A stretch of 64,000 bases of DNA from positions 847,501-911,500 of the forward strand of contig JAWNZC010000259.1 of assembly GCA_035771165.1 (NCBI GenBank), given 5' to 3'. Below the pieces are notes generated by a model, which saw nothing but the letters and a program-made list of their open reading frames with translations, was not told the DNA's origin and did no database searches. This DNA comes from Paragorgia papillata (lineage: Eukaryota; Cnidaria; Anthozoa; Scleralcyonacea; Coralliidae). The translations under genes and the position numbers were made by a program. Positions 1-11,489 of the stretch are shown here, piece after piece (within the stretch, counting starts at the first letter, position 1; each line of letters opens with the position of its first letter).

Positions 1-60
1 ATCTTGCATTTTTGCACTTTTTACTTCCGCTAATATTCATACGTGTGTTGTTAGCCGTGT

Positions 61-448
61 GACCGGTACAATTTGAAAATGGAACAAAATCCTGCCGTTT
101 AGCCCTTGCGTTTACACGATACCGGCACAAACATGACATGAAAACGGCACAAAATGAAGACTGGTTCCTTGACCGCATGAAATGAAAACGGACGCTAACC
201 GGTATCGTGTAAACGCCCGTGCCGTAACAGTAGATGACGGTAATCACGATATATACGACCACAGTATTCGGGTCAGCAGTATTCACAAAGTCTTCTTAAT
301 TCTCATTGGAAGAGAATGGTTACATGCTAATCCGTCATTATATTATACCGGCACCGTGTAAACGCAAGGCTTTTGGGGGCTGTATTTACACACCGGCATG
401 ATTTTGTTCCGTTTTCAAATTGTACCAGCATTGTGTAAACGGTGTCTG
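61..448. mobile_element. hAT-like MITE, unit 1 copy (left end lost)
   Basis: First of five copies of the same short inverted-repeat element found at the head of every tandem unit. The right end carries the terminal repeat (reverse complement begins CAGACACCGTTTACAC). The left part holds the inverted match (ccggtacaatttgaaaa) but lacks the outermost bases, so this copy begins abruptly after gccgtgtga. The unit 4 copy has the same left truncation. It has no coding capacity; a short ORF across it is a by-product of the inverted repeat. Confidence 0.7.
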
Positions 449-1106
449 AGTGAGGCCTTGAGGCATGTTGTAAGTTCTTTGCTCCTTTCACTTTTGGAGT
501 TGGACAAAAAGTTGAACAGCTTTGCCTTTTGATCAAGGTGTTCTTGCACGTTGTTGGTAGATTTTGAAAGAGACTGACTGACTTTGTCGTTAAACAGTGA
601 TCAGATGTAGCTGAAAACTGACTTGATCGTAAATATTTTTACCAGTGTGAGGTATATGCACCACATTCAGCCTTCGATTCAGGCTCCGCGTACTTGTCAG
701 TAGACCGAGTGAACGCCTGACCTAGGCGTCTTTTTAAGTAAAAATTGGAAAGTGGAACATTCTAAAGTCTGTGTATTTAGTTGCTTTTTTACATACTAGA
801 CTGGGACAGCGTGAAAGCAAAATATGAAAATGTAGGTCCATATTTAATGAGCATTGGTCAAAGCCTGTAAATGAGACACAACAGAATCCACAGATAGACG
901 TCTTGGACGACTATCAGAATTGATCACAAGAAACAAATGTATTATATTCGCCTTTCAAGTTTCAATGTATTGGAAAAGCTGCCAACAGCTGCGTTGAAAT
1001 CGACAATAAAGAATTGGAAATAGAATATTTGTAGCGGAAGCGGAACGTATCGGATTAACCCCGTTTTACAGACACACGCAACAAATTTCGGCACTGCACA
1101 TACACG
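449..1106. other. 5' flank of transporter copy 1
   Basis: Non-coding stretch conserved in all units, including the fifth partial one. It contains a short palindrome around cgcctgacctaggcg at about 713-727. No convincing TATA box or initiator could be singled out. It presumably holds the promoter and 5' leader of the transporter, but that is inference from position only. Confidence 0.4.
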
Positions 1107-1232
1107 ATGCCTGAAATATGTCAACAACGAATCAACGAAACGAAAAACTACAAAATAAGTTACTCTGTCATTTCAAGAGGTCTTTGCGTTTGGGGTCAAG
1201 AAAGGGGATTTCGCTGCCAAACAGAAATATAA
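1107..1232 (+). other. conserved upstream ORF (41 codons), unit 1
   Basis: An ATG-initiated frame of 41 codons ends at a TAA 73 bp before the transporter ATG. The same ATG, length and stop are kept in all four complete units, with a few substitutions. It is in a different frame from the transporter. Between its stop and the transporter ATG is a pyrimidine-rich run ending in cttcatag, which resembles a 3' splice site. No GT donor in the uORF gives an in-frame join, so I treat it as an upstream ORF or leader rather than exon 1. Confidence 0.35.
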
Positions 1233-1305
1233 CATTTTGCTTTTCTATTTTTCTCCTATACTTCATAGAACGCTCAAGAACTGTCTGAAGATTGAATTTA
1301 CTTCA

Positions 1306-2561
1306 ATGCCCACAGTGCTTTTCCTCTATGCCGTTACTCGTGTCTTTCTCGATGGCATGGAGGATTTCTTAATCCTACCGACGGCTTGGTACTATATTGC
1401 TTCGTTTGGGCAGACAAAACTTTTTCTCGGCGCAACTTTAGCCGCCTATTCCTTTGGTGTGATGATTTTCGCGCCAATTTTCGGACGACTGGACTACAGA
1501 CTTCGAGCCACAAAAACCATCCTCGTGCTTTGCGCTGTGATTAGATTTCTTGCAAATCTACTCTACTCGATTCCAGTCTCCGAATACTTCCCCCTGTTTG
1601 GCCGTCTCATAAGTGGAATAGCCGGGGGATCAATTGGAACTCTGTATGGTCTGATAGCAAAATACACGGACAACAAAAATCGTGCCAAGGCGTTCCTAAT
1701 TTTTGAAGGATTGTTTGCCATTGGACAATCGCTCGCTCCGACGATTGGTAGTTTTGTGACGTTCGACGCTAATATTTTCGGCTGGAAGATTGGACCAGGA
1801 AATTCTCCAGGGCTCATGTTGGCAATCTTTTGGTTTTTCATGATTTTCCTAACGCTTGTTTACCAAGAAATCTGGGAGACGAAGACTCCTTTTCCAGTTG
1901 CGAGAAAATCCAGTTGGATTCGAAAAACGACGATGGAGTCGATCTTGAATCGAAGCTGAAACCGGATAATCCACTCAAGCTAATCGATTCCAAAATTTCT
2001 TGTTTGTATTTCATGGCATTCGGTGGTGTTTTAGTCTCCTGTATCATTTCGTTTTACACGCCGTTAATAGCAGTTTATCTTCTCAACTTGAAGCTTATCC
2101 ACGTAAAAGTGCTGTTTTTGAACGGAATACTGGTTGTTCTTATCGGCTATTTGGCTAACTACCTCGCGTCGGAGTACGTATCTGAAATTAACCTGATCGT
2201 CGTTTGGCTTGCTTTGCAAATCTTTCCAATTATTTTAATGTACTATTTTGCTCTCACGTGGAACAATGCCAATTCGGTGTTCGAGCCCTATCTTCTGTTG
2301 CTCTTTATCTGTCTTGGTCTCATACTAAAGTTTAACTATCCCCTTATTTCCTCTTTACTGTCCAAGGTAACGGACTTAAACCACGCAGCCTTCTATCAGA
2401 GTCTATGTTCTACTGTTGCTCATTTTGCAGTTGTTGTCAGTCGTTTGATAGCAGGTTTAACCTTCACCAAGACATTAATGACGTCCCCGTCTATCGGGCT
2501 TACTTGTTTTTGGATTTTTGAAGTCGTTTGGTTGTCTGTGGAATATCGAAGACTTATATAG
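1306..2561 (+). pseudogene. MFS transporter copy 1 (MFSD8/SPX-MFS-like), frameshifted
   Basis: Same family as the intact copies at 13543, 27125 and 48844. The frame opens at ATG 1306 and runs through the first six membrane segments. It is broken near 1855-1857, where one T is missing from a run that reads gctttgttt in copy 4 and gcttgttt here. The rest of the protein continues in another frame to the TAG at 2559-2561, the same stop position as copy 4. Apart from this lesion the copy is well preserved and lies closest to copy 4 (shared linker containing SKNDD and SKLKPDN), so inactivation looks recent. The upstream half would give a truncated six-helix protein. A sequencing error is the alternative explanation. 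Confidence 0.85.
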
Positions 2562-2748
2562 GTATATGGCGAACAAACAAACAGAGCAAAGTTACAGGCA
2601 GAACCACTAATACCGCTAAAGGGCGTGGCCTGCTTAGCGAACAAACGAACGAATTAACTTACAAGCAGAGAGAGTAAAGAATTTTAGTAATCTGAATAAT
2701 TTCAGGAAGGTAAAAATTTCAGAAATTTTAGGGTAGTGAAGAAATTTA

Positions 2749-2899
2749 GGACTGTTAACAGCAACAACATTAACAACAACGACAACAACATTAACAACAA
2801 CAACAACCAGAACAATAACAACAGCGACAACAAATTAACGACATCAACAAGAACAACAACAGGAGCAGCAACAATCAGCACAAAAGGGTTAAAACACGG

Positions 2900-2998
<99 letters not shown>

Positions 2999-3075
2999 AA
3001 CAAAGCAACAACAAAGCAACAACAACGACAACGACAACGACAAGAAAACAATTAACCAGGACACCACTAACAACA
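2749..3075. repeat. (CAA)n-rich tract downstream of transporter copy 1
   Basis: An AAC/CAA-rich low-complexity tract starts about 190 bp after the transporter stop. Its core is a nearly pure run of about 33 CAA triplets at 2898-2996, flanked by CAA mixed with ATT, GAC and AGC. All frames stay open because the repeat contains no stop, so poly-T/N/Q and poly-V/C ORFs here are artefacts. It may fall in the transporter 3' UTR. Confidence 0.9.
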
Positions 3076-3099
3076 ACAGCACGATGGAAACGATGAGGG

Positions 3100-4242
3100 T
3101 GAAAGTTGGACAACATAACATGGCTAACAGCACAGGGACCTCCTTTTTCTACTTTTTTGTCTGTTTTTCTAAGTTAATTATTTTGTTGTATAGACAAAGA
3201 AAACAACGTGCTAATGGCTAACATATCGAAAGCCTCTTATTACTGCTGGTGTACGGGGAATTATTTCTCCTTATGATTTATTAATATGTTTTTAAAAGAA
3301 TTAAAACTTATTCGGTTGTATTATTATTTTATTATCCCCGAGCCCGGGCGTAGGGCCGAAGGCCAGGAACCCGGTGAGGGTGCTAATCTCGATACGCGTG
3401 GAGTCATTTTACACGCGTGGACAAGCGTGATATGCGAACAAATTTCTGTGATCTGAATATTTATTTATTTCTATGCATGGTAGGATTGTGGGGAACTGTA
3501 TGTTCTTGGCAAAAAGACTTCAGAAAAGGCTTTTTTTATATCTCGTTCAAAAGGACAGAAACAAATCAACATTTACGTATAAAACAGAACAAAAAAAGAA
3601 GAAAACCCATCAAACCGAAACTCGAAAGAAGGAAAAAGCAATAGGGAAAAACCAACGAAGAAAAAGGCCGAAAAGGTTAAGCTTAATGTAAAAATATTGA
3701 GCGGCCGCTTTCAGTATTAAATCACGAACATTTACTATAAGTAATACTGTTCGAGTTTCCCTGTTCTTAATAATGTATCCTGTCACTATTTATACAGTAA
3801 TTTTGTTTTCTATTTTGTGTGTCGTCCTTGAAGTATTTTAAACGTATCCGTTATGTTCTCGCTTGCCCGTTGTATGTTTTACTTGTGGCTGCATGTCTTC
3901 TTATCTCCTTTTAAATATTTTTATCAAGGGAAAGCTACTTATAACTTAGCGTAGCTTGTTTATAATTTGGCATAAAAATCGGAAAAGGAGCAATTTTTCG
4001 TCTGTAAAACATGTAAATGCTGCATGTCAAAATATTACAGATGTATATAAACTAAGGTGAAAACAGTTTCAACACTTCAGATTTTGGGATGAAATTTGTT
4101 TTTGCTATTCTAAATGAATTTGAAATGTTTGAGTAGTTTTCAATCAATTCAAATATGCAATGCCTTTGAAAAATGCAAATATTTTTAGTTGCTCAATGTT
4201 CTTTGTAAACATGGAAAGAAAGAACTGTAAAATATTAAGGAC
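3100..4242. other. spacer without recognisable genes, unit 1
   Basis: AT-rich spacer, nearly identical in units 2 and 3 apart from the foldback insertion those units carry after gtaggat. It includes a short block with a tandem-like pair of acgcgtgga motifs around 3398-3420. Small ORFs here are not supported by any recognisable domain. Confidence 0.5.
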
Positions 4243-4321
4243 TTATTAACCAAGTGCGAGGTCTGTATGGGAAAGTATTTGCCTGAGGTTTTCGTACAGA
4301 CCGAGCAAACGAGGTTAATAA
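4243..4321. mobile_element. short hairpin MITE (TTATTAACC ends), unit 1
   Basis: A 79-bp inverted-repeat element with ends ttattaacc and ggttaataa and internal arms ggtctgta / tacagacc. Units 2 and 3 carry a version about 60 bp longer at the same place. It looks like a non-autonomous hairpin repeat. A short hydrophobic ORF running out of it to the right is conserved only because the whole region was duplicated. Confidence 0.55.
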
Positions 4322-6254
4322 GAAATTTATTATATGGCTATTGGTTCATTCTATTTTTAAGTTTCGAGCGTTGTTTTTGTCTTCGGAGTATGCTGTTTAC
4401 CTTACCTGTTAACTTTTTCGTGTCGCTTCTTGGCCTTCTTGTTTACACCAGTTCGCCTTTTATTTATTTATTTGTCATGTTTTTAGATAAACAGCTTTAA
4501 AGAAAACCAGCAGTAATGTTCCAACACTTTTTATTGTTCTGAATATTTGAATAAAGATACCTAGTTCTATTTAATTTGTATTCAAATCAACTCAGAAATT
4601 TTCTCGCTAAAAATTACAGGGCCGAGAAAAAAGCGTATTGACCCGAGGTCAATATCGTAAAACCCCAATCTCTCGGGAACCAATCAGCGTGCGTCGTTTT
4701 GCGTACGGACCGGAAATCAAACCCAGCCATATAATAAAACCCAAATATTTTGTTGATAGTTTGACGCCTGCTTCGGTAGACTGGTGGTAACTTCGTCGGT
4801 TCGCATGCGAAATGGTCGAGTTCACAAAACGTTCTGAATATTGTCTTGAAATTTTTCTTTGTTATTTATTACCTTTTTCTTTAAAAATTAGAGTTAAACA
4901 ATTTTTTTTATTTTAAATATTATACTTTAATTAAAAGTTTAAAACTATATATCTTGAATTCTTCCAACACGAGCGACTATTTCCAAGGCTACCAATGAAA
5001 AAGAGCGCGAAGGTGTAATTTCATTAATTTAAACCTTTTTTCTAATCAGAGGAACAGGTGGGCAATTTGTCTGCACATGCGCGGCAAAAATACGTGGATT
5101 TCGCGTGGGTTCGTGAAACGCGCGGGACGCATTCCCGTCCGCGCTATAATTGAAAGGAAATAAACAAAATGCTATATTCAATGTCGAATTAATCTATATA
5201 CCTGGCCCATTTTTTACCGAATGAACTACCGACTCAGCAGTTCAATTGCCAACCAAAGATTAATTAAAATCACCTTCTGAATTCCCCACAGTCAACGGTT
5301 GAAAATGCGTTCCTCCAGAACTACACAATAAGCTTGATGTGTGATAAAATCACATAGTTGAAAAAAGATATGTAGAAATAATAGTCAAAGCTTTCAAAAG
5401 TTGCCGTTGACAAAACCAGTGTGGTTTTTTGATCAGTCTTCAAACCCACTATATTCTGCTTGCGCTGACCATCGTGAGAGATTTTTGAATGTGTTACCCA
5501 TTTCTCCCAAAGATAGTTTTGATTCAGGAAAACAGATGAATAAAAATAAACTGCCTTAAAGCTATTTTGAAAGTAATGCTAACGGCTAGATTTTTTGCTA
5601 TCGTTCGTCAAAGAGGAGGGTTAATATAGATGTTTTCGGTGAAAATAGAGTGATTCGATCAACTCATGTTCGCAAGAAAAGCTTTGAAATGAATATGTAA
5701 AGCACATTTTGGGAACATAAAAGTAGGAACTAAATATCTGACCTTATCTTGAGGTAAAAGAAAACGTTTAATCGATCCTGTGAGCTCGAACAGAAAGGAC
5801 AATAAATTTTCTTTAACATCATCTTCGTAAAATGCCATTCTTGATCCGCTGCTCCGATTACGAAGCTTTTCAGCTTAAACGAAAAACACCAAGTTGAATT
5901 AACAGCAAATCGCTGGATCGACAAGCTTGGAAGGCATTTTAAAAACGAAGAAACGCCCAGAGAACGCGCTATTAAAATCGTATTTTGTCTTTCGCATGAA
6001 GAAAATGTCCACAAAGAACAAATACGTATGTATTTTACACTTTAGCTGAAACCATTTTTTTTGGCAAAGAGTTTCTTTCGTCATGATCGTGATCGCTTAA
6101 AAACTGTATTTCGCAATCCAACCGAACTTATAATGATTATATAATTTGCTGACGTAAATTTAAATAATTTGAATAATTGAACAGGTTAATTACCAGTACC
6201 CTGCTATCCGAACTGCGCAAGTTGTGGATTTGATAACATATATAGATATGTATA
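4322..6254. other. spacer without recognisable genes, unit 1
   Basis: AT-rich, non-coding, with close counterparts at 18383-20320 and 31901-33811. Contains a near-palindrome gacccgaggtc at about 4642. A reverse-strand ORF of about 94 codons near 5730-6014 is kept in unit 2 but altered by small indels in unit 3. It shows no recognisable domain, so I do not call it a gene. Confidence 0.45.
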
Positions 6255-7470
6255 GGTATTCAATACGCAGATACTACGGGTAAAAGTCCATGGCAAAAAA
6301 GTCCTGCATTCATGAAGCGGGTTTTACATTTCTCGATTATGCCGACACATTTGTTTATAGAAAAAGATGGCTAAAAATTTCAGAACTACGCATTGTTGAA
6401 GTACATCGAGTACGTATGTTGTTAGAAATTTTATAAGCTTTCATTCGGTGTATAGTTCAAACAGTTTAGTGTTACCTGTAACTTTTTAAAATGTTCAAAA
6501 TGTGCACACCATTGTTCGTAAAATAAGAATTATGATGGGAAATGGACTCTTCACAAGTGTTTACATAGAATTTTGGATATTGTTTTTAAATACTAAACGC
6601 ACAGGCCTGAACAACATATTAAACATAGGATACTGTGAAGTGCCATTCATATCAGAACTTTTAATTTTCTTGCCGGGAAGTATTTAAAAAAATAAAAAAA
6701 CATTATTTTGGTCTGGACCGTCTGAAATGGATGAATTTCTTAAGTTTGTTTTACTTTTTATTGTTTTGGTGTTTGCTATATTAACCTCAGAAAGACTTCT
6801 GGTATGAACCTCAGATATTTCTTAAACAAAATCTAATTCAAATATGAAAGGAGTGGAAAAGTTTGCAGATTTCTAGTTGAAGTTGAAAACGTTTTTGGTG
6901 CAAATTAGTGATCATACCTTTTGAACATATGAAAATATATTAAAAGTTTTATGGTCAACGGTGAGAACATTTTGAACGTTTTAAAAAGTTACAGGTTACA
7001 CTAAAGTTTGAACTATACACCGAATGAAAGCTTATAAAATTTCTAACAACATACGTACTCGATGTATTTCAACAATGCGTAGTTCCGAAATTTTTAGCCA
7101 TCTTTCTCTATAAACAAGTGTGTCGGCATCATCGAGAAATGTAAAACTCAGCTTCGTGAGTACAGGACTTTTTTGCCACGGACTTTTACCCGTAGTATCC
7201 GCGTGCTGAAGTTTTAATAACCCCGTGGTCAAATAATTTTATCTCCAAAGAATCGTTTTCTAAAGTAAATTACTTATTTACTTAACTAAATATTGTTTAT
7301 ATATATAGAGATAATAATATAAAGTTAATTAAAAGGTCACAAGAAGGCCAAGAATAATTGACTACAGGAGCCCAAGGGTCGCAAGGACGAGAGGACTAAT
7401 TTCCCGGGGGCACTTACTTTCAAAACGGCCGACTGGCGCATTTTTTTCTGCGAGTGTGGCCCGGGGATTA
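6255..7470. mobile_element. long-arm foldback element, unit 1 (ends eroded)
   Basis: Two arms of several hundred bases face each other. The left arm holds actacgggtaaaagtcc and the right arm the reverse complement ggacttttacccgtagt, with an AT-rich loop between about 6500 and 6960. The same arms occur in the complete copy at 15915-17466. The left terminal repeat is missing here and the right end stops in cggccgactggcgca. No transposase is encoded. Confidence 0.65.
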
Positions 7471-7494
7471 TTCAAGCTCTACTTAAAACTTAAA

Positions 7495-7863
7495 CTCTGA
7501 ACGAGCAAAGGGAAAGCACGAAAAGGTGAAGCTGTATATTGTTTTAGGTTAAGCGAAAACTTCAAAACAACATAAGGACAAGGTCAAGGTATACTGAAAC
7601 TGTATATACCGTTCTTGGCGTTTACACAATATATAAATACTAAATAAATATAATTATTTATATTATAATACTAAATAAATGCAAATCCCCTACCGTTAAC
7701 TTTAAAATGATTTTGAGACCACTGAGTGACGAGATTTTGTTTACCATACGGCGTTTGGTTCCTTCAGGTTCTCTGGTTTCGCTTCAAGATATATTAAATC
7801 GGCTGTTTGTTTCTTAGCCCATCTCAATTGACTCTTTCACTATCCTTTTCTTCGTTGTTCGCT
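7495..7863. other. micro-inverted segment relative to units 2 and 3
   Basis: This 370-bp block reads as the reverse complement of 21136-21511 (unit 2) and 37773-38148 (unit 3). The flanking sequence, such as cagaccataagt on the right, is collinear in all three. It is non-coding. Short inverted sequences containing GAAC/GTTC lie at both breakpoints. Confidence 0.85.
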
Positions 7864-9063
7864 TTCAGACCATAAGTCAGCTTAACTAAAGCTAACTTAA
7901 AACACTACCTTAGGCTTCTGTAGACGTGATGTTTTTCATTGACTTTGTATACACTTTTTATTATTAAAAATACTCATGGGCTTTGTCGATTTTCTTGGCT
8001 ATATTTCCAAATTTTCGACTGAGACGTGGTCTGTTTAATACTTCTTTCACTGGAATCCGATTCTACTGAATAGTTTTATCTCAATCTCTATTATAAATGT
8101 AATTTTTTAATTCTGCCTTTGCAAAACATGTATGCATAGGGAAGCCATTTAAAGGCTTGCTAAAAATAATCCCTTTTGAAACCTCCTAAAAACAATATAT
8201 TTTTTACAGCCAGAATTTAATAATGAAATTGGTATGTTCAACTTTATTAAATCAGTTTTATTAGTCATCTTATCCATAAATTATATAATTAACTTGAGGA
8301 TTATCATTTGTTTTTATATGTGTTTGTTTTTATATTGGCTGTATCAGGGGGTATAGGGGGGTGGGTGGGTGGGGGTGTTTCAAAAAAAGCATGTAAAAGC
8401 GGGTGAGGGGTTGTTGCGTTTATGTATTTCTAGTACACGATGTAATGAACTCTGAATCTCGGGATATTCTGCACTGTTATATAGCTGTTTTTATCTAGTT
8501 GTAACCATTTGTAACTCAGACTGCTTTTCGTTCATTTATGGTCACGTGGGATTAGACAAATCAAATGTTTCCCGCCCGGGCAATATTGCAACAATTGTTG
8601 CTTGCTCGGGCAACAACTGCTTATAGTGAAACTCTAGCTAAAGGCCTAAACCAAGCAAAAATCCAACGAAAACCCAGCTGTATAACAAAGCACTTATAAT
8701 GTCTGATCTCTTGGGAAACACTTAGTGCTTTAGTTTTGTTTTCCTACGAGTCTCGATGTTTCCCTCGACTTCCTCTCGGGAAACGTCGAAACTCTCAGGG
8801 AAAACAAAACTAATTGCATCCTTGCGACCAGACATTAAATGTATACTATTTATCTGTGGGAAAAACAAAATGGCACCACGGCCAGTTTTGCTTTGTTTTC
8901 TGAAGCTGAGTGGGTTTTGTTGATAAACAACGCTGATGGACGAGAAAAAGTAACCCCAGTAAAGACCTACCTAATATGAACGAGTTTTCCTTTTGACTAT
9001 AAGTAACCAATTACATTGTCGATTATCAATTCGTTCCCATGCTCCTTACTGATTAGGGTTAGG
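7864..9063. other. spacer without recognisable genes, unit 1
   Basis: AT-rich spacer with a G-rich run (ggggtaggggggtgggtgggtggggg-like) near 8346-8375 that varies between units. It also holds two facing blocks of tttcccgcccgggcaat/cgggcaacaac type around 8569-8620. Matching DNA lies in units 2, 3 and partly 4. No coding gene seen. Confidence 0.45.
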
Positions 9064-9068
9064 GGAAG

Positions 9069-9966
9069 TGTGACGAAGTAAGATAATTCCAAAAAAAGTG
9101 TGAATTATTCTTTTAGTTATTGTAAAATGTAAATTAGGAACTGAATGAATTCCCTCTGTAATTCCCTCGAGATTGGTCGAAAGGATAAAAATGGCGACAA
9201 GCTTTAGAACAGGGTAGTGAGAACTCGACAAACGGTGAAGTGAGAACTCTGGTCCAAGAGACGTTGGCGAAGATAGATACGAAGAAGAACCTCTCTTAAA
9301 GAATCAACGGTGGTGAAGGAGTCGAAGGCCTTATACGAAAGACCGTAGTTAGATTCGGGAAGATCCACAGAACACTATCGTCAAGGGATTAATTTAGCAT
9401 CCGAAAGGAGTTACTCGTGCGTAACCGCGAGGCAAAGAGAACCACGAGGAGGCTGAAGAGCTTTGCGGTGTGAGATTAAGCCGAAGTCATCGGCTCACCA
9501 AGGCGAAGTTAGCCTGCCTTTCTGCGGCCATTACAGTTGCTGGGTGACCGAAGCAGTTGAGGAGTAGTGATAAACGATTTGACGGGATTTTGACCAAGAC
9601 CACAAGAGTGATCACGATTCACGAGTTCGAAGGGTTATTGACAAAGGCGTAGTATTTCTAAAGACTCCGGAGCAAACATCGTAAAAGAAGAAGAAACAAA
9701 GAAGAGGAAGCTTCGGCCGATCTGAGGGCTTGAGGAAATAGGAACGATAAGTATCGAACGTATAGAAATACAATTATTTGATATCATAGTTTTAGGAATA
9801 AGGTAATGGTATAGTAATTTATAATTAAACAGTTATTGCATTAATTATCGTTGAAATATTAAATTATTTTACTCGTATCCCGAGTCTATGCAAGTTGTAG
9901 GAAGGGGTGCTTCTCAGGATATATACAGACCGCGTGCATACTCGAAGGTGACGTGAATTCGTCACA
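9069..9966. mobile_element. solo LTR, unit 1
   Basis: The 898-bp block begins TGTGACGAA and ends TTCGTCACA, a perfect 9-bp terminal inverted repeat of the TG...CA type expected of an LTR. It is flanked by a 5-bp direct repeat GGAAG (9064-9068 and 9967-9971). No internal retrotransposon genes or second LTR are present, so it is a recombination-derived solo LTR. The family (Gypsy, BEL/Pao or Copia) cannot be told from the LTR alone. Orthologous copies in units 2 and 3 show that insertion preceded the duplication. Confidence 0.8.
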
Positions 9967-9971
9967 GGAAG

Positions 9972-11489
9972 GTGTTTCTTAGTATAGGTAGGTGATGAAC
10001 GAGAAAAGTCAACAGAATTAATTAAAAATGTGTCCAACAGGTGTGTTTCTTTAAACTTTTCTAACCATTAATATATATATATATATATATACATACACAC
10101 ACACAAAATTTGTAAAAACTGTTTTGTCGAGAAATATCGAGTACGCCAAGTTACAAGCGGCCCTGTAACCGGGCTAGACCGACCCATATGCATGAACAGC
10201 TCTTTAATTTATAGGCGTTTACCAATTTAAATTAGCATCAACGTTTGAGTATCAAGCTGTGGTCTTGAAGTGGACACGCGTATCTGCATATACTGTATAA
10301 GACATGGAAAAACTCCGTTCCTTTCTCAAAACGTTTCTAAGGTAGGCACGTTTATAACTCATTTCTTCTCATCTTGCCAAACGTACGTGTGACATAAAGT
10401 AGCTGGATTATGTTAGACATGAATTTATAACCAAGTGTTCTAGTGGATCTGAAATAGCCTGTATCTCGATTGTCATCTAACCATGACAAAGACGCTAGCT
10501 CTAGTCAGAAACAGAGTTTATCGCCTAGCTTATCCCTATAAACCGGTTCTCTAGCGAGTTCACGGCATAAACGTATACTTGAAGTTGATAAACGTATACT
10601 AGGTGTTGATAAATGTATACTACTGTTATTATAAGTAATTTTGCATGGCATTGAGGTTGATTAGTGAAATGTACCCGGGACTTTTGGCTAAACCTCCCTC
10701 GGCTTTCTTCATGCTAGATATATACTCCTAGGTATTTGACAATCAGCATGCGGTGGTGGCAGAACGTGTTTAGAAACGTATAGGGAGTTATAGTCTAACT
10801 ATACACTATATTATAGTATGCACTGTATAAATAAACACCATATACTCTTTCTATCTAAACTGTCTATTCTGCAATACCGCGCCTTACACTAGTAGAGAAA
10901 CTAGAAATCTAGCGTTAACTCTCTTTGCCTCGCAGAACCATGCACTCGCGTGTGACTTGACGAGTAAAATCATCTGGCGTTAGACTTAAATAAGCAGTCC
11001 GTTTCAAACATTGCAAAATCGTGTCGAATTCAATTTCTGTTGCTTGTAACGAATTTTGTTTAGTGAAAGAGACTGAGGAATACAGGGTTGAAAGGGGATA
11101 GTTTCTTAATGCTTCATAATTTATGCGTTGTTTTCGACAAGACGATTTCTTTGACGGAATTTTTGCCGCTCTATTGAGATTTGCTCATGTATAACATGCA
11201 GGTTCAATTTAACTGACGGCTTCTTGCGAAGTTATCATGATCTTATATTGGCGGTGAAGGCAGTTTCAGATCTAGTGAAGCACCTAAACAATCCAATTAT
11301 GTCCAACATATCCCAAATACTTCATAAAGACCTGCATGACCCAAACCTATAGGTTAGGGTTTGTGGCAGTGGCGGCATCGGGCTAAATAGGGCACGGAAA
11401 ATGACATTCTAGAGCCCACTTTCAGTGGTCATTATAGGAAGAATTATAGGAACTGCATTTTCAAATTTCTTTTGGGTCCGCATATTTAA
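9972..11489. other. spacer without recognisable genes, unit 1
   Basis: Contains a (TA)n/(CA)n microsatellite at about 10070-10105, three close copies of a motif of the type aaacgtatact around 10567-10622, and otherwise no recognised gene. Nearly base-for-base identical to 23631-25156 in unit 2. The segment 10730-10940 is inverted in unit 4 (59956-60181). Confidence 0.5.

Noticed and set aside
1107..1305. uORF as the first coding exon spliced onto the transporter
   Set aside because: No GT donor inside the uORF joins in frame to the putative cttcatag acceptor; kept only as an upstream ORF.
1563..1841. Minus-strand ORFs opposite the transporter genes (also 13800-14246, 27382-27828 and 49101-49379)
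   Set aside because: Antisense shadows of a well-supported membrane protein frame; no domain.
2702..3221. Long ORFs of poly-T/N/Q or poly-V/L/C across the CAA tracts (also at 15047-15568, 28617-29171 and 50403-51075)
   Set aside because: They follow directly from a stop-free trinucleotide repeat, exist in several frames and both strands at once, and have no flanking domain.
4267..4500. Hydrophobic ~77-codon ORF conserved in units 1-3 (also 18322-18561 and 31840-32079)
   Set aside because: It begins inside a hairpin MITE, matches no known family, and its conservation is explained by recent segmental duplication.
5730..6014. Minus-strand 94-codon ORF, also in unit 2
   Set aside because: Frame is not maintained in unit 3 (indels around 33475-33610) and there is no recognisable domain.
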